Positions 21,221 to 34,900 of a DNA stretch of 57,864 bases are shown in pieces. A model generated the notes under the pieces. It had not been told where the DNA came from, made no database searches, and saw nothing but the letters and a program-made list of their open reading frames with translations. The position numbers and the translations under genes were made by a program. Position 1 is the stretch's first letter, and every line of letters begins with the position of its first letter. Source of the stretch: Phoronis australis (lineage: Eukaryota > Phoronida > Phoronidae); the NCBI GenBank assembly GCA_002633005.1, contig NMRA01000001.1:4339906-4397769 (forward strand), in the 5' to 3' direction.

Positions 21221-22995
21221 GCTATACAAAAAGAAGAAGAAAGAACATGTTAAAACATCCTATGGAAGATCACAAACATTTTAAGTCTGGTCTGCATGCC
21301 ACCAGTTGGCCACACCACACGACCAAATATTTGTAAATATTCTTTTTATTGACATATATACATAAGGCCATAGGCCAAAATTATAACATATACAAGATGG
21401 TATATTGTCAGGTGCATTACAGACTGGATAGTAGTTCTCCAGTAAGTATACACAGTAAGAACAAAAACCTTTTAAGTCACTGATGTGCTGGTAATAAAAG
21501 ATAAATTGTACATGAACTATACACAATAAGACGCAGAGCTCCCACTCAGGTACCAGGGCAAATGCAGGAGGTTTGGATATTTTTTACAAGAAATTAGACT
21601 TTCACTTCAGGGAAAGAGCTTCCAAACAACAAAAATCAAAAACTTCATTACTGCAACATACGTGATGCAATTATTTTGAGTCTCTGCCTCATTAAATATC
21701 TTATTAACATAATCTGTGGGAACAGTTACTTAAATTTCTATCTCTCTCTGTTATTCTAATTACGGGGTCCAACCAAGAATAGCAACATGTTAACTTGAAA
21801 AGCTGTTGACAAGAGATTGTTACAACACTGTGACCATGGTCATGACAGCTGGTGAACATCGCAATGTTGCGGCCCAAACTGATGCTTGCGCCAAACTGTT
21901 TTGGTGTACTTCAATTTGGCATGGATTGGTGAGCCAAAATGTAGCCTTGGTATAAAGCTGTAAAAAATAATTTCTCGACATTGTGCACTCAGATCTGTCA
22001 AACTGAAAAATAGTTTGTGATTCCTGTCCATCGTTAGTATTCCTGTCCTGCTACGGGACGAAAGAGCGACCAACATACTGTTTTCGAGGCTTCGGAGGCG
22101 GTCCGTCTGCCGTTTCTATCAGAAAAGGTGCGTTGTTCCCATTTCCGATTGATTATATAGACCTATGCCTTGTTTAAGGTGTGTTTGAAACGTGGTTGTC
22201 TGCTGCTTATACTTATAGTTGTGCCGATTTTGTTCTTAATACCAGCCAAACCCAGCGAAGCCGAAGGTGAGTTAGTAACCTGACGGAGCCAAACAGGGCT
22301 TTGGGTATTGTAAGTAGTGGGTCGAGGGAGTTGTGAGTCCAGGGGGTCGTGGGTCGAGGGGGTTTTGGGTCAAGGGGGCTTGTGGGTCGAGGGGGTTTTA
22401 GAACAATCCGGAGGGCAGCGATTGCGACCACAGGCGTCCTGAGCGGCACTGATTGGATATAGTGGTCCCGGATTTAGAGAACCAGGCAGTCACTAAATAA
22501 TGGGCCCGTCACTTAGTGGATGAAACTGGTTGTCTAAATCAGGGACCGCTAGCCTATGGACTATGGCTATATTCGACCAGGGCAGATGCAGTCAGACACT
22601 ATCAGTGGTCTTGTCTCGTTTTGGCTTTTGGCTAAAACAAAGGCAGTCTGGACTTGTGCTAACGTCCTACAGATTTAAGCAGATAAATTAACAACATTTT
22701 AACTAAATCTTACATTAGTCGTGTTCACTCGTCTCTGTCACCGTAGACTGAAACTGTCTTTGAGGTAGATCTATGCTGCAAAAAGTTTGCCACTGAGTTC
22801 AAAGGTCAAATTCAGGTCAAGGACATGATGCGAACTCTAATTTTCATTTATTTTGTGTTGTTTTGTAATAGTACCCATTATTAAGTTATTTTAGTGTCAA
22901 AATTGTTCTTTTGTTGCATTATTTTAATTCATAAGTTGCAATATTTAAAAAACTCCACGAATCTCGCAACAACGCATTTGCCTGTTCTCTGCAAA
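21221..22995. promoter_or_regulatory. Divergent upstream region between GALM and hnRNP L
   Basis: The coding starts of the two genes face away from each other across about 1.8 kb. GALM's first coding exon has an acceptor (TTTGTATAG) one base before its ATG, so its promoter and 5' UTR exon lie to the right of 21224. The hnRNP L 5' UTR ends at 22995. CpG-containing sequence near 22040-22130 (TTTCGAGGCTTCGGAGGCGG) is a plausible promoter core. A shared bidirectional promoter is an inference. Confidence 0.4.
22300..22405. repeat. G-rich short tandem repeat in the divergent intergenic region
   Basis: About five degenerate units of GTGGGTCGAGGGGGTTTT type. The density of G runs on the plus strand would permit G-quadruplex formation. 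Confidence 0.75.
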
Positions 22996-25900
22996 ATGGC
23001 GTCATACGAGGGACACGCTACGAAGAGACAAAGAACAAATGTTGATGGACATGGTGTCCAGTCTGGACAAAGGGTAGTATGAGGCTGAAGTTTAAGCATA
23101 AAATTTGCATTTGCGTTTGATTTTTTTGTTAAAAATTATGTAGTCAGCGCTTGGCTCTATGTGCCGACCCGCAGGCGCATGTCGGAAATTTTTGGCCCAG
23201 TTTCCAATTCCAATCCAAGTCCCAAGTATATACTGTAGTCTGTAGACTGTAGTGTAGCCTTAGGCCAAGAGGGGACTTTTCATATTGGCGCTCCTAGAAT
23301 AATGAGAGCACGGAAGTGACTTCCGACTGATTCAGACTCATATTTGGGTACCCAAGAATTCAGTTACCACACGGTAATTGTTCATAAATATAAAAGCAGA
23401 GCAACATAATCCACTGGCCCATCTGCCCATCCCTTGTTGTTTAACATTGTCATTGATTCAGGGATATACTTAGCCACTCGCCTAGTCGCTAATGCGAGTA
23501 AAAATGTGGCTGGGCGAGTAGAAGGTGACTTGGCAGTCGCCCAGGTGGCGAGCGAATTTTCAAAGAGCAAAATATATATCGTTTCCCAGATGAATATGAA
23601 TAAATTTTCTCCTCCTTGTGCTGTTTTTATCATGAATTTAAGGTTCAGTTTGGTCAGCATGTCGATGCTCCAGCAATAAAAAAACATAAGCGCAGTGCGA
23701 TGATACCGATTCAGTAGATGTCACCCGTTACACGATTCGTCTAGACAAAAGATCACAGAGTGTGGTTGTGCTGAAAGGAATTAGTGGACTAGTCCGAAAC
23801 GAAAAATGGGGGAATGGCAGAAGACCGGTCCGTGTGCTCACACCAACTGAAATACCATATTTCTTGGAACTGATTTCTTATTGTAATGTACTATGTCATT
23901 TTAGCCAAAATTATTTTATAAATAATAACATTCGTCCTTATAAGCAGCATACTGGTCAACGGGATTGTATTGTATCTTTCCCATACAGATCTTCTCCTTC
24001 AACAGGAATCCAGATTACTTTGTACACGTAAAAATCTGCGAATGGAAACTTGGCCAGTGTTAATGAGCACGTGGTCAGGAAGCGCGCTCTACGGCCTACA
24101 TATATGTGGGCCTGCTACTCTGGCAAATGAACTGATGACACGCACACACTCGCTCACTCGGCGCACACCTGCAGACTAACTTCAAAACAAATGTCACGTG
24201 ACAACAACATTTGTGTTCGTCCAAATTTTTCTCGTGTTGCGGGGTGCGATCTAGCGCAGATTTTTACTCAATTTGCGGTTAATCCCGACTCCACAGGAAC
24301 TTAAAAATCGTAGGAACGCTATTTGGAAAAGTTAAGGAGGATTTCAGGTAATTTGTTGAGTCGAAACTATTCAAGCTTGCTGTTTCCCTACGTGCGTAGC
24401 CAGCACGCAGGTATCATGCACTGGCACCCGCTTTAGCATTGGTTGATGTAACCTTGGCAGTCATTGATTAGCTTTACAACAACGTGAAAAAATGGCGGAA
24501 TATGAACGATTTTTAGCCTTGTCATGCAAGTGGCGTAGCAGCAACTATTTCGTTTCTGCAGTAATGTTTAATAGCCGCATGCTTGAAGTACATACATGTA
24601 CAATAAACACATATCTGGCCGATTTAACCGGTGTGTTATTCATACTCTATGAATACAGGACAGTATCGTAAACAAAAGTCACCGACAGTAAAAAGATGCA
24701 CTCCGAAAAGGCGCAACCACAATTTCTGGGATTCACACCTCCAGAACATAAGTTTTAAGCACCGATTTGTCTGTACAACAGAGCTTGGAATTTTCCACGG
24801 AAACGCGGATTTCTGCTTTTTTCAAATGTTCTGTCCGCGCATTTTATTATATTTCGTCGTAAAAAAAAATTGGATTTGATATAAAATTTCTGCGGCAAAT
24901 TGCTTTCTTACTGCGGCGTTCACCTCGAAAAGTGAAAGTTGCTGTTTACGTTTCGGAGGAACGTAAATTGTCAACATTGCCGGGGCATCTGGGATAGCGT
25001 GGTGGGATTTTCAATGGCAACTCGTGTTATTGTAAACCGTGGCGACAAATACTACGGCTCTGCAGCCAAAAATGTGTGGGTTAGGAGTGCCTGAGTGGAC
25101 GGACGAGCTAAAAGGATGCTGACGCATGCTACTGATGGTGGTAACGTTTTTTTTTTTTTTAGTCCTCCCGTTTTTTATCGGGGAAAGGTTCACATCGACC
25201 ATTTCAAGACTGGCGCGCATGATAAAAATGATTTGCGATTTTTGTGGGCACAATTTGTATACAGTCGAGCCTAAGATGGACTTTCTTAACCCTTGGAGAT
25301 GGTTTTCTTTTAGGATCAATTTGAAGATCCTCACAAGATGGCGCCATCGCCAGTGTTGCATGTGCGTGGCCTCAAGGAGTCAGTAATGGACCAGGATCTA
25401 ATTGATGCTGTACAAAGATTTGGCGATGTCAGGTAACACTTGGTGACTACATCAACGAATTGATCCAAAAAATCTTCAACACAACCCACTGATGGGTACA
25501 CAATGCACAAGTGACTGTCTTGTTAAAAGTGTTGTTTAACGCTCATTTTTATGCTGGCCACTATCAGAGTAGTGGAAACAGTGGGTATAGAGGTGGAGGG
25601 GAAGCTATATGATGTCTAGGCTCTTGGGATTAGTTGTAATTATCTTGTTCTTGTTTTAATTAGGAACTTTCGTATTCCTGTAATAGCAGCAGTGTTCTCC
25701 ACAACAGAAAATCCAAATTTGTCGGAAATGCCCAAACACCAACAAATGTGTCACAGGTGTCCAATCACCAACAAATGTGTTGGAAGTGCCCAAACACCAA
25801 CAAATGTGTCTCCGAAGCGAGTGTCAGCTAACATCTCTCGATAGTGCACATTTACTTGCAATGCTACCCAACTGGCATTTATTCATATTCAATGGGATTA

Positions 25901-28900
25901 GCGATTGAACAAATTTGTGGTAAAGGAAAAAAGTTTGTCATGTGGAAAAAAATGAAAAATGTACTGTTTGATATCGAACATGCCAAGGACTTCATACGTG
26001 AACTGGTAGATTCCTTAATTAAATAATTTATTAATTGTAACCCATTATAAGTTATCAAAATATGTTGTGCATTTGGTATTTCTATTCTGAAAATCTAACC
26101 AGTAAAGACATAGTTAATAACAGTGTTTTCTGCAATAGAATTTACAAACACACCGAACTAATCAGCCACTGCAATATCAAGTGACTTGACTTGAGAATGT
26201 TACGCAAGATCAAAGTTTGTTTCAGCTGCAAAATTAAGATTACTAAGATTACTAAAATCTAAAACTCATTAAAAATCAAACTATCTAGCTCTACCCACAA
26301 TTTTTGTTACAAAACGGATTCCTTTAGATCTCCTTAGATCTTTCTGGACTTGCTCTATAATTGAGTTTTCTTTTCTAGCGACGTTGTTGTCATGCCCAGG
26401 AAAAGGCAAGCTCTGGTAGAATTTGAGGTAATATTCAATGGTTGTACACTTAATTACTTAATGTGTTTAATTTAGTGTCTATTATGTGGTAACTTAAACT
26501 GAATCTTACAGGGATTCCCGCAGTTTAATAACCAGTTTTCTCCATTGTACAACAGGTATCAAATTGGTTCTCAAACCCCGGGTCTCCTATAAGTAACTAT
26601 TGCCCATTTCTCTGTCCAATTGTTGTACTTCCAGAAGTGTGTGATTAAGTTTTCTGAGGTTATTTCCCTTTTTGTTGAAGGAAATCGCCAGTGCTCGCAA
26701 CTGTGTCAACTACGCCCAGACCAATCAGATCTTTGTGTGTGGACAGCCAGCCTTCTTTAACTTCTCTCGCAGCCAGAAGATAGAGCCACCGCCTGATGGG
26801 CAGTACGTACTCACTATTGGTCGATTTACATTTAGCCTCATTTAAGACAACACCAGAGTCGTGTGTTAATTTAGACAGCACTGCAGTGTGTGATGCTCAT
26901 TTAAAATAACAGGCAGCACTTCAGTCAGTATTTATTCATTTGAAATGGCACTACAGATTTTTATTTGTATTAAGATGCACTGCTGCGTGTGTGTTCTTGT
27001 TCATTTAAGCTATCTGTAGTTAGCAATTCTTTATATTTTAAATATCAATGTAGTCTATAATCTGCGCACTCTGATGTTTCATATGTGACTGTCGTATACA
27101 GTTTGTTTCTTCATTTCTCATGTGTGACTGTCATATACAGACTGTTCATTTCAGTCCGCGACGTGGTCAAGAGGAGAACCATATCTTGCTTTTCACCATC
27201 AGCAACGTCCAGTATCCCATCACTGTGGTGAGTAAACCTCTAGTCACCCTGTGTATGTGTGTGAATAAGGTCGCACATTGCACCGCGAGGATCTCCAAAT
27301 TTTATTCCTCTCAGAATGAAAATACGGACATGTTTTTCCCTCAGGAAATTATCGTGCATTTCCACGTCGCCGAGCTCAGCCTTTGCATAATTCTTTGCCA
27401 CTGTGCTAATTCAAATAATACCTTACAGATGTCTCCCTTGTATAATTCTTTGCCACTGAGCTCATTCAAATAATACTAAACAAAGCTCAGCCTTGCATAA
27501 TTCTTTGTTGCTTAGCTCATTCAAATAATACTAAACAAAGCTCAGCCTTGCATAATTCTTTGTTGCTCAGCTCATTCAAATAATACTAAACAGACATTGA
27601 GTCATTACAGTCTCAGACTCGACTGACCGGTAAACCCCCATCACCACAAGGTTGGACTGACAACATAGTTTTTCCACAGTTTACTCTAGTTTTTCAACTG
27701 CTCTTGGCCATAATCTTATGGTATACAACACTTTGCACATTGGCGCTGGCATGTAGCCTACCACGGAGGTTTAACAACTCACAAGTCGCGTATTTCTTTG
27801 TGAAGAGGCTTGCATCATAGCCTGTTTGTGGCTTAATAACCTTTGCACTGTACGTGCCACTTTGTGTTGAACATTCCGGGTCCCAGCTGTCCTGACACTG
27901 TTGTTGACAGGCTGGCAATAATTTCCTGGATTATACTGGCCTTATGTGGTACTTGATGACCACTTACTTTCCGGAGTGGTCAAAACTGTAAAAAATGACG
28001 TCTGAATATAGTGTGGCTGTCTCAAACCTGACTTCTGTAACGCTTCACTTATGTGTTCACAGAGCGTTCTTCACTGTTTACCGTTAAACGTATCAAACAC
28101 TACTTTAAGCTTTCCAGTTTGGAATTCTCCCAGTGTGGATGGAGTGTGTGATTCATTGCTTGAACTAACAATTGTCATTGTACTCTGTTGCAGGAAGTCA
28201 TGTATACAATTTGTAGCCCAAGTGGATCAGTGCTGCGAATTGTCATCTTCAAGAAGCAAGCTCTACAAGTTATGGTTGAATATCCTTTACATGTGTGACA
28301 CTATACTGACTAGACTTGTCAATATAGTGCGGTAGTAGCCCTTTGTTTACACAAACTTTGTTAAAGACACGACTAGACTTTTTGTTAGCGAGCTTGATAC
28401 TAGCTACTGTTTTTATTTGTTTTGTTTGTTTATTGTGTCTCTTGGTCTTTTATTTCATACCTGCACACCAGTAGCAAGGAGACAGTTCTGAAATTACCAA
28501 CGTACCAAAAAGAAACCTGTTCGGGCCTGGTTGTCCGCTCAATATCTCAAAAAAAACTGTCACACAGAAGTATGTGACAGAAATCCGGCAGCACCAGTTG
28601 ATTTTGAGGTGGGATTCAACCACTAAAGCACCCTCTAGTGGCCACTTTGTTCTCGACAAGGTACTCTTCACTATTTTTTTGGTGGAGAGTATTTCTGAAT
28701 GATGTCTAGCTAGAGAACCGATTAATAGATTTCAATGAGACTTGAAGCAGGATTATATGATGACAATGCGTGGGGCTCAATCAATTTTCGGCAGTCGTGA
28801 AATTTGGCAGAAGGATTTAGGGGATCGCTCTGATGGTGCATGCCCCGCCCAGGTGTGGGGTTTTTCCATATTTCGTATGAAGAAAACCGATTGACAGATT

Positions 28901-31900
28901 TCGTTGAAACTCAACACAGGAATATTTGATGGTAATGCGCTGGCACTAGTCGATGTTGGGACGAGTGCTACCTCTATTGTATTCCCTAGTGGCCGTTTTT
29001 TGGTCTTCACAAGGGGCTTTTTCAATATTTTTTTAAGGAATAGTGCTTCTGGTTTATGTCTAGCGACCTGATTGACGTATTTCAATGAAATTTTGACACA
29101 GAGGTATCTGGTGGCAATGCTCTAGCGCCAATCAACTGACCTATCACAAGCTCAGCACCCTTGTCTAATGTCGACTAACAAACAATAAGTTTTACCTGGC
29201 AACATGTTTGTCGGGTAAAATGGCGGCTTGGAAACGAAGGTGTGTCAAGAATAAATTAGTTCTAAATGGTCAGTTAAGCCGTCACTCAAAATCCTGGCGA
29301 TAGGTTAATTTTCAAGTGGATTTGACTACTGCAACAACCCTGGTGGCCATTCCATTTTGGGTATGATGGCATCTATCAGTTTTGAGTAGATACGTAGCGC
29401 TGTATATAATGACAGTAAAGACGAGAAGTTCCTTAACAGTGGTTACGTTTGACAGTATTGAATCGGCGCGTCGTGCTCGGCAAGCATTGAATGGTGCTGA
29501 CATCTACTCGGGATGTTGCACACTCAAGAAGATCGAGTATGCGAAGGTGAGTGACTGTGTGAACCAATCTCGTTCTGACTTTGTAACTCAGTCTCATTCT
29601 GGCCCATGACCCAGTCACAATCAGCCCTGTGACCCAGCCACAGTCTCTCCTGTGAGGCAGTCACAGTTACACAGTGACCCAGCCACAGTGTGGCCTGTGC
29701 CACTTATTCTCTGGCTGCGTCAAAGGGCCTTAGTTTCAATGCTGTATTGAAGGAATGTTATGCGCGTGCTAAGCAGTCTGCTTTAGTCTGGTCAGGTGGT
29801 GGAGGGTTTTAGGTCTTGTATTTGCCTTGTTAGACAGTGTCTGCTGAGTTGGTCCTCAGTGTTTTTCACATAGGTAATTGAGTGAAGTTTGGTGTTGTTG
29901 TAGACCAGCCGTCTGAATGTGTTCACTAATAACAGTGAGAGTTGGGACTACACAAAGCCTGATCTGGGTGAGTATGATGGAGTCTGTCCTCAGCTTTTTA
30001 CGGTACAGATGGACACTTAGCTAAGTGCTGTTTAAAAACACGTTTTATAATTGTTGAGAATACTTAACTTTAATGTTGCATTTTGAACTTGAGGTAAACT
30101 GTTGATAATTTTCATTTTTAGGCTCGAATTTTATAATTTTCTTTTCCTGCATTGAAATGACCAAAAATATCCAAACATTAACATGATTGTCTTATTATTT
30201 ACTAAAAATTATGTTCACATTCAAAGAAAAATTTACAATATACTTGGAACATATGTTGAACAGCAGTAATTCAGCTATTCAGAACCATACATTTCTGTAA
30301 AAAACCATACTTTCTGTCCACAGACATAATCCAGACATGTCATTGTACTCAACAACATCAATTGCTTGCTATACTATCATCTTTACTGCAGCAGGCAATT
30401 GAAGAAGTATCTGACAAGTTGACAACCACTGTAGAAACTAGTCATCTGATTGTGATTTAACCTAGTCATACATGTTGTTATCATCTGTCCTAGCCAGATA
30501 ATTACTGTTGACACACAGCTTCAAGTCACTGGGATTATGGCACATTGTTTATACACTGTCATTTACGGTGGGACACACTTGATGAACAGATATCAACCTG
30601 TCCACTCTACTGAAGGGTTCATAATTTGTGAAGAAGACAAACACCGACACATCTAGATAATAGCAAGAAACTGCCTGGTCGCTGTAACATATGAACACAA
30701 CAGAGTGTAGACATGCTGCCTTGAACAAGAAAACATGCTAGACAGTCACAACAGAAGAACCACAGTGACCCTTTTATGACTGTACATATTATATAAGTGG
30801 GAGACAGGAGATATGGTGCTGGTGGCCTGCTCTATGCAACACACAGTGATTCTTTCATGACTGTATACATTACACATGCGGGAGACAGGAGATCATGGTG
30901 GCCGTGTGACAGGGACTATACAGTGAAGACAAGTCAGGTTTGAACTGAACTAGTTGCATGCTGGCTCACAAGATACAGACTATACTAAAGTCACATCTAT
31001 TCTAACCCAGATCTCGGTCTGCATACACCATATATAACTATGTAAATGATTGTACATGAAGGCTTCACAGTTATCAAGAACAGTTTCTACTATTACTCAC
31101 TTCCTAGTCAATCCGTTGCATTGCAACTTTGTGGCAAGGCTTTGTAAATGAATGTCAAAAGTCATTAGACAACACACTGTAAGATAGGAAATGTCAAGAG
31201 ACTTGTTGTTGTGTAAAACCTACAATATTAGTAGAGACATGTGATGACACGTGACAATATTGGTACAGGCTTGTGATGACAAGTGTACTTGGTACTACTG
31301 TCATTAGCTGCGTACAGAAACAGGCAATGCGGGTGGGCTATTCAGTGCTTATCTTCATGTAACCAACAGTATGTACTAACTATTCGGGCTGTGTTTATGT
31401 AATCTGGACGCACAAACATATGAGGGTCTATTGCGAAGTTGTACAAAGATAGCTATCAGTTTAACCATACAAACTAGAACATGTTACTTTCTGTTGAAAA
31501 CATGCTAAAAACAAACAGTGGGAGTAAACAACAATTACAACCAGAAACATTGTGTAGTTTATCACCAGCCTAATTAATCCCTTGGGTACATGGAGTTATA
31601 CATCCTGCCAGCACACAGAACAAAGTAATTAGACTGAGAGACGGGTGTTAATGATAGCTTTGTTCTGTGTCGACAGTGATGAAGATGGTTGGGGGATGAT
31701 AGTCTGACTGCAGCTCAGGTAACCCACAACTGCGCGCCACCCATGTGTATGTATGTATGTATGTTATCAGCTTTACCCTGTCTAGCTCAGCTTTTGTTTA
31801 AAGTACATTCCATATCTGTTGAGAAATTGTAAATGTTAACTTATTGCTTTACGGTTCCAACTTTCGAATTTTGAGATGTATTTTGAAGGACTTTAGTAGC

Positions 31901-34900
31901 TAGGGGTTGAATAGGGTTGATTTTGTAATATTTTGTAATTTTGGCTTTGTCCTGTTGTTTTTCATCAAAATTGTATGTGGAGACGTGTAATGTGTTTGGA
32001 TTGTGGTGTAATGATACTTAATATGTTAATGTAAAATCCATCTTATTTAATCCGATTATGTGGATGTGATCACTTGCACTATTTGCCCATGCATCTGCTA
32101 TAATACTAGTTGTAATGTTTCGCTGACGAAGCTAAAACATGGTCAGTATAACATGCCACAATCAATCGTTTTATCATCGCAGGTAAAGAAGAAGCCTTGC
32201 CCCCCAAGAAGAGCTTGCTTCCTGACCCTTCCTTCAGTGGGCCCCCGGCATATGGTAAGTTATGCTCTCACTGTGCCGTGATGGGTAATGCTTTCCATAA
32301 CTTCTCAGCAGTCGTCAAAGCCTATGCATTTCGCTCTTGTTCAGATACCACTAGTAATGCATTCCACTAATGCCCAGTCATGATGACAGGCAATGCTGCC
32401 TGATGGGTAATCTCACTAGGGTCCAGGCGTAGTGACGGGTAATCTCACTAGGGTCCAGACGTAATGATTGGTAATCTCACTAGGGTCCAGACGTAATGAT
32501 GGGTAATCTCACTAGGGTCCAGACGTAATGATGGGTAATTCCTACGGTGTGTGACTCACATTATGAAGGTTGCATAGGAATTCGTCATGACTCAACTGAA
32601 CAACTATGTCACAAAGTGCTGTTTGGTAATGGCTATGTGACGACGTGATCCTGATGTCTGTGTGAGCATGGGTGTCATGAAATGCTTGGCATGGTGTATT
32701 TGAATGTTCTGACTACATCTGTATTGAACATTTGCATACTCTGCAGTGACATTTTGATACCCAAAAATAAACATTCATATTCATACATTCAAACTAATAA
32801 ACATAGGTACTCAAAATTCATATTTGCAAGTGTAGTCCATGAAATTTTGTGAATGTAGTTGGTACGCAATTCTGTTAAGTGTAATTTATGTTAAATTCAG
32901 TGATTGCATGCAGACACTTGTTGCAAATAAGCGGGTACAGCAAGAAAAATTCACGCTTAGTTCTGAAATTTTCAAGATTTTACTCGTGACTAGTTTGTAT
33001 AACTCTTGAGGAGTCGGGTGCGTGTTTCATTAAATTGTCTTGACCTCGTTGGTGTCTCCCGTGAACTGGTGTGGCTAACTGTTAGTTTTGGCATCAGTCT
33101 CCATTTAGACTCTGTGAACACTGGATGATAAATTGTCGTGAAACTGGCGCCAAGCCCCCACAGCGGGAGTGGTAAATGTGTTACCATAGTGTGACGACTG
33201 CTTTGAATGCAGTCTAAACGGTTACAATACTACGGTTGTTACAGAGCAGCGTGGTGCAGGCTATGGTGCCCCCATGGACACAGACTATGATGACGGCTAT
33301 GGAGGAGGCTCTGGGTATGGGGCTGTCTACGAGCCTTATGGACGTCCTCAGAGAGACGGCTATGCCAGGGGCCCCGGAGGACAAGGAATGGCCCCATTTG
33401 GTGGTGCACCACCCAGGGGACCTCCTAGGGGTCCACCAGGACAGGACCATTACCAGGTGTGCTATAATGTATGCACGTGTATGTGGGTGCATTTTACTTT
33501 TTTGTGTTTGCTTTTGTGTCGAACAAGTTCCTTGCTGAGTATTTAAGAAACTTGTCAGTATAACAGAATTCAACCATGGTGCAAAAACAATGGGTGAAAT
33601 GATAGAGGTTGGAGCACCCTCTTAGAACTACGGATGGACATGGCTGTTGTGTTGCTGTCACTCATAAGTGTCAACTAGCGACTGGCCAATCCTCTTATTC
33701 TCCCAGTGTGGTTTTAACCTGTGACTGACTCGGTTATTCTCACCCCGTTGTGTTTGTTGCAGGACTTCCACCAGTTCCCTAGGGATAACTTTGGTCCTGG
33801 GCCACGTGGAGGCATGGCAGGGCAAGGTCCACCCAGTGGTCAACAGCAAGGTATGAGCTATACAATTACTCATTCATGTTCTACTTGGTCTGTACGTGTC
33901 ATCCACAGTTAGTCTTGAACACTAGTGTATTGTGTCCACATTTCATTAATTAAAGTGGATGTTTTACTTTTGTCCAGTATATACTGAAAAGTTGCATCAT
34001 TTCAACTATAGTTCGATGTTTACTTATTAACATAATAAGTGCGTTTTGTTACATTTTTGATGAAATGACGAACCCACCCATATTGAGCATTACTTGGCTT
34101 GTGAAGGACTAGACAATTTCATAGTGTTAGTTGGTGTGTTCACAGGTGCTGTGTTGATGATGTATGGACTGAGCCCTGACAAGATGAACTGTGACAGAGT
34201 CTTCAATTTGCTCTGTCTCTATGGGAACGTGATGAGAGTAAGTACACTTCCTGTTGATGTAACGCTACCTGCAAGATGGTGTAAGTCTGATCACGCTGCC
34301 TCTGTAGTGTGGTTCAACAGTCTCATCACACTGCCCCAGTAGTGTGGTTCAACAGTCTCATCATACTGCCCCAGTAGTGTGGTTCAACAGTCTCATCACA
34401 CTCCCTCAGTAGTTGATCACATTTTAGGCCATAACAGAAGCACAAACTTTAAAAGTAGCGTGTAAGTAAATAGCGGCATATTTATCTAACGTTTCGGTTT
34501 ATTACTTCAAACCATTCTCAAGGAAACAGTTCACATACTCAAACAAGCGACACAGGTGGAGAATGGACTGTACAGGTACACATCAAAATTCATTGTGAGG
34601 GGGAGGGACAAGAAATCAAAACAGTTGGATGGAGTCAGAAGCAGAAACGATCTTAAAAAATACGATATCCCTCTTTGTCAAAAATAGAGACTTCAGCGTT
34701 CCTTGAAAAATTTGAAAATGTGTTTTTCAGAGCTAAATTATAAAGCTAAGTACTGCAAACAACATTCCAGACCTGTGTTGTGATGTAGCTAAGAGAAAAT
34801 AATCAAACAGAATAGCATATTTTTGTGAAAATTTCCTTATCTGTGGATGGAAGTGGGAAAAACATTGTGACATGTTTACAAATGTCTGGATATTATTTTT

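Noticed and set aside
28194-28320. Readthrough of hnRNP L exon 6 into a stop at about 28300
   Set aside because: The frame continues only a few codons into the intron. The AT-AC splice recovers the conserved RRM2 sequence with correct phase.
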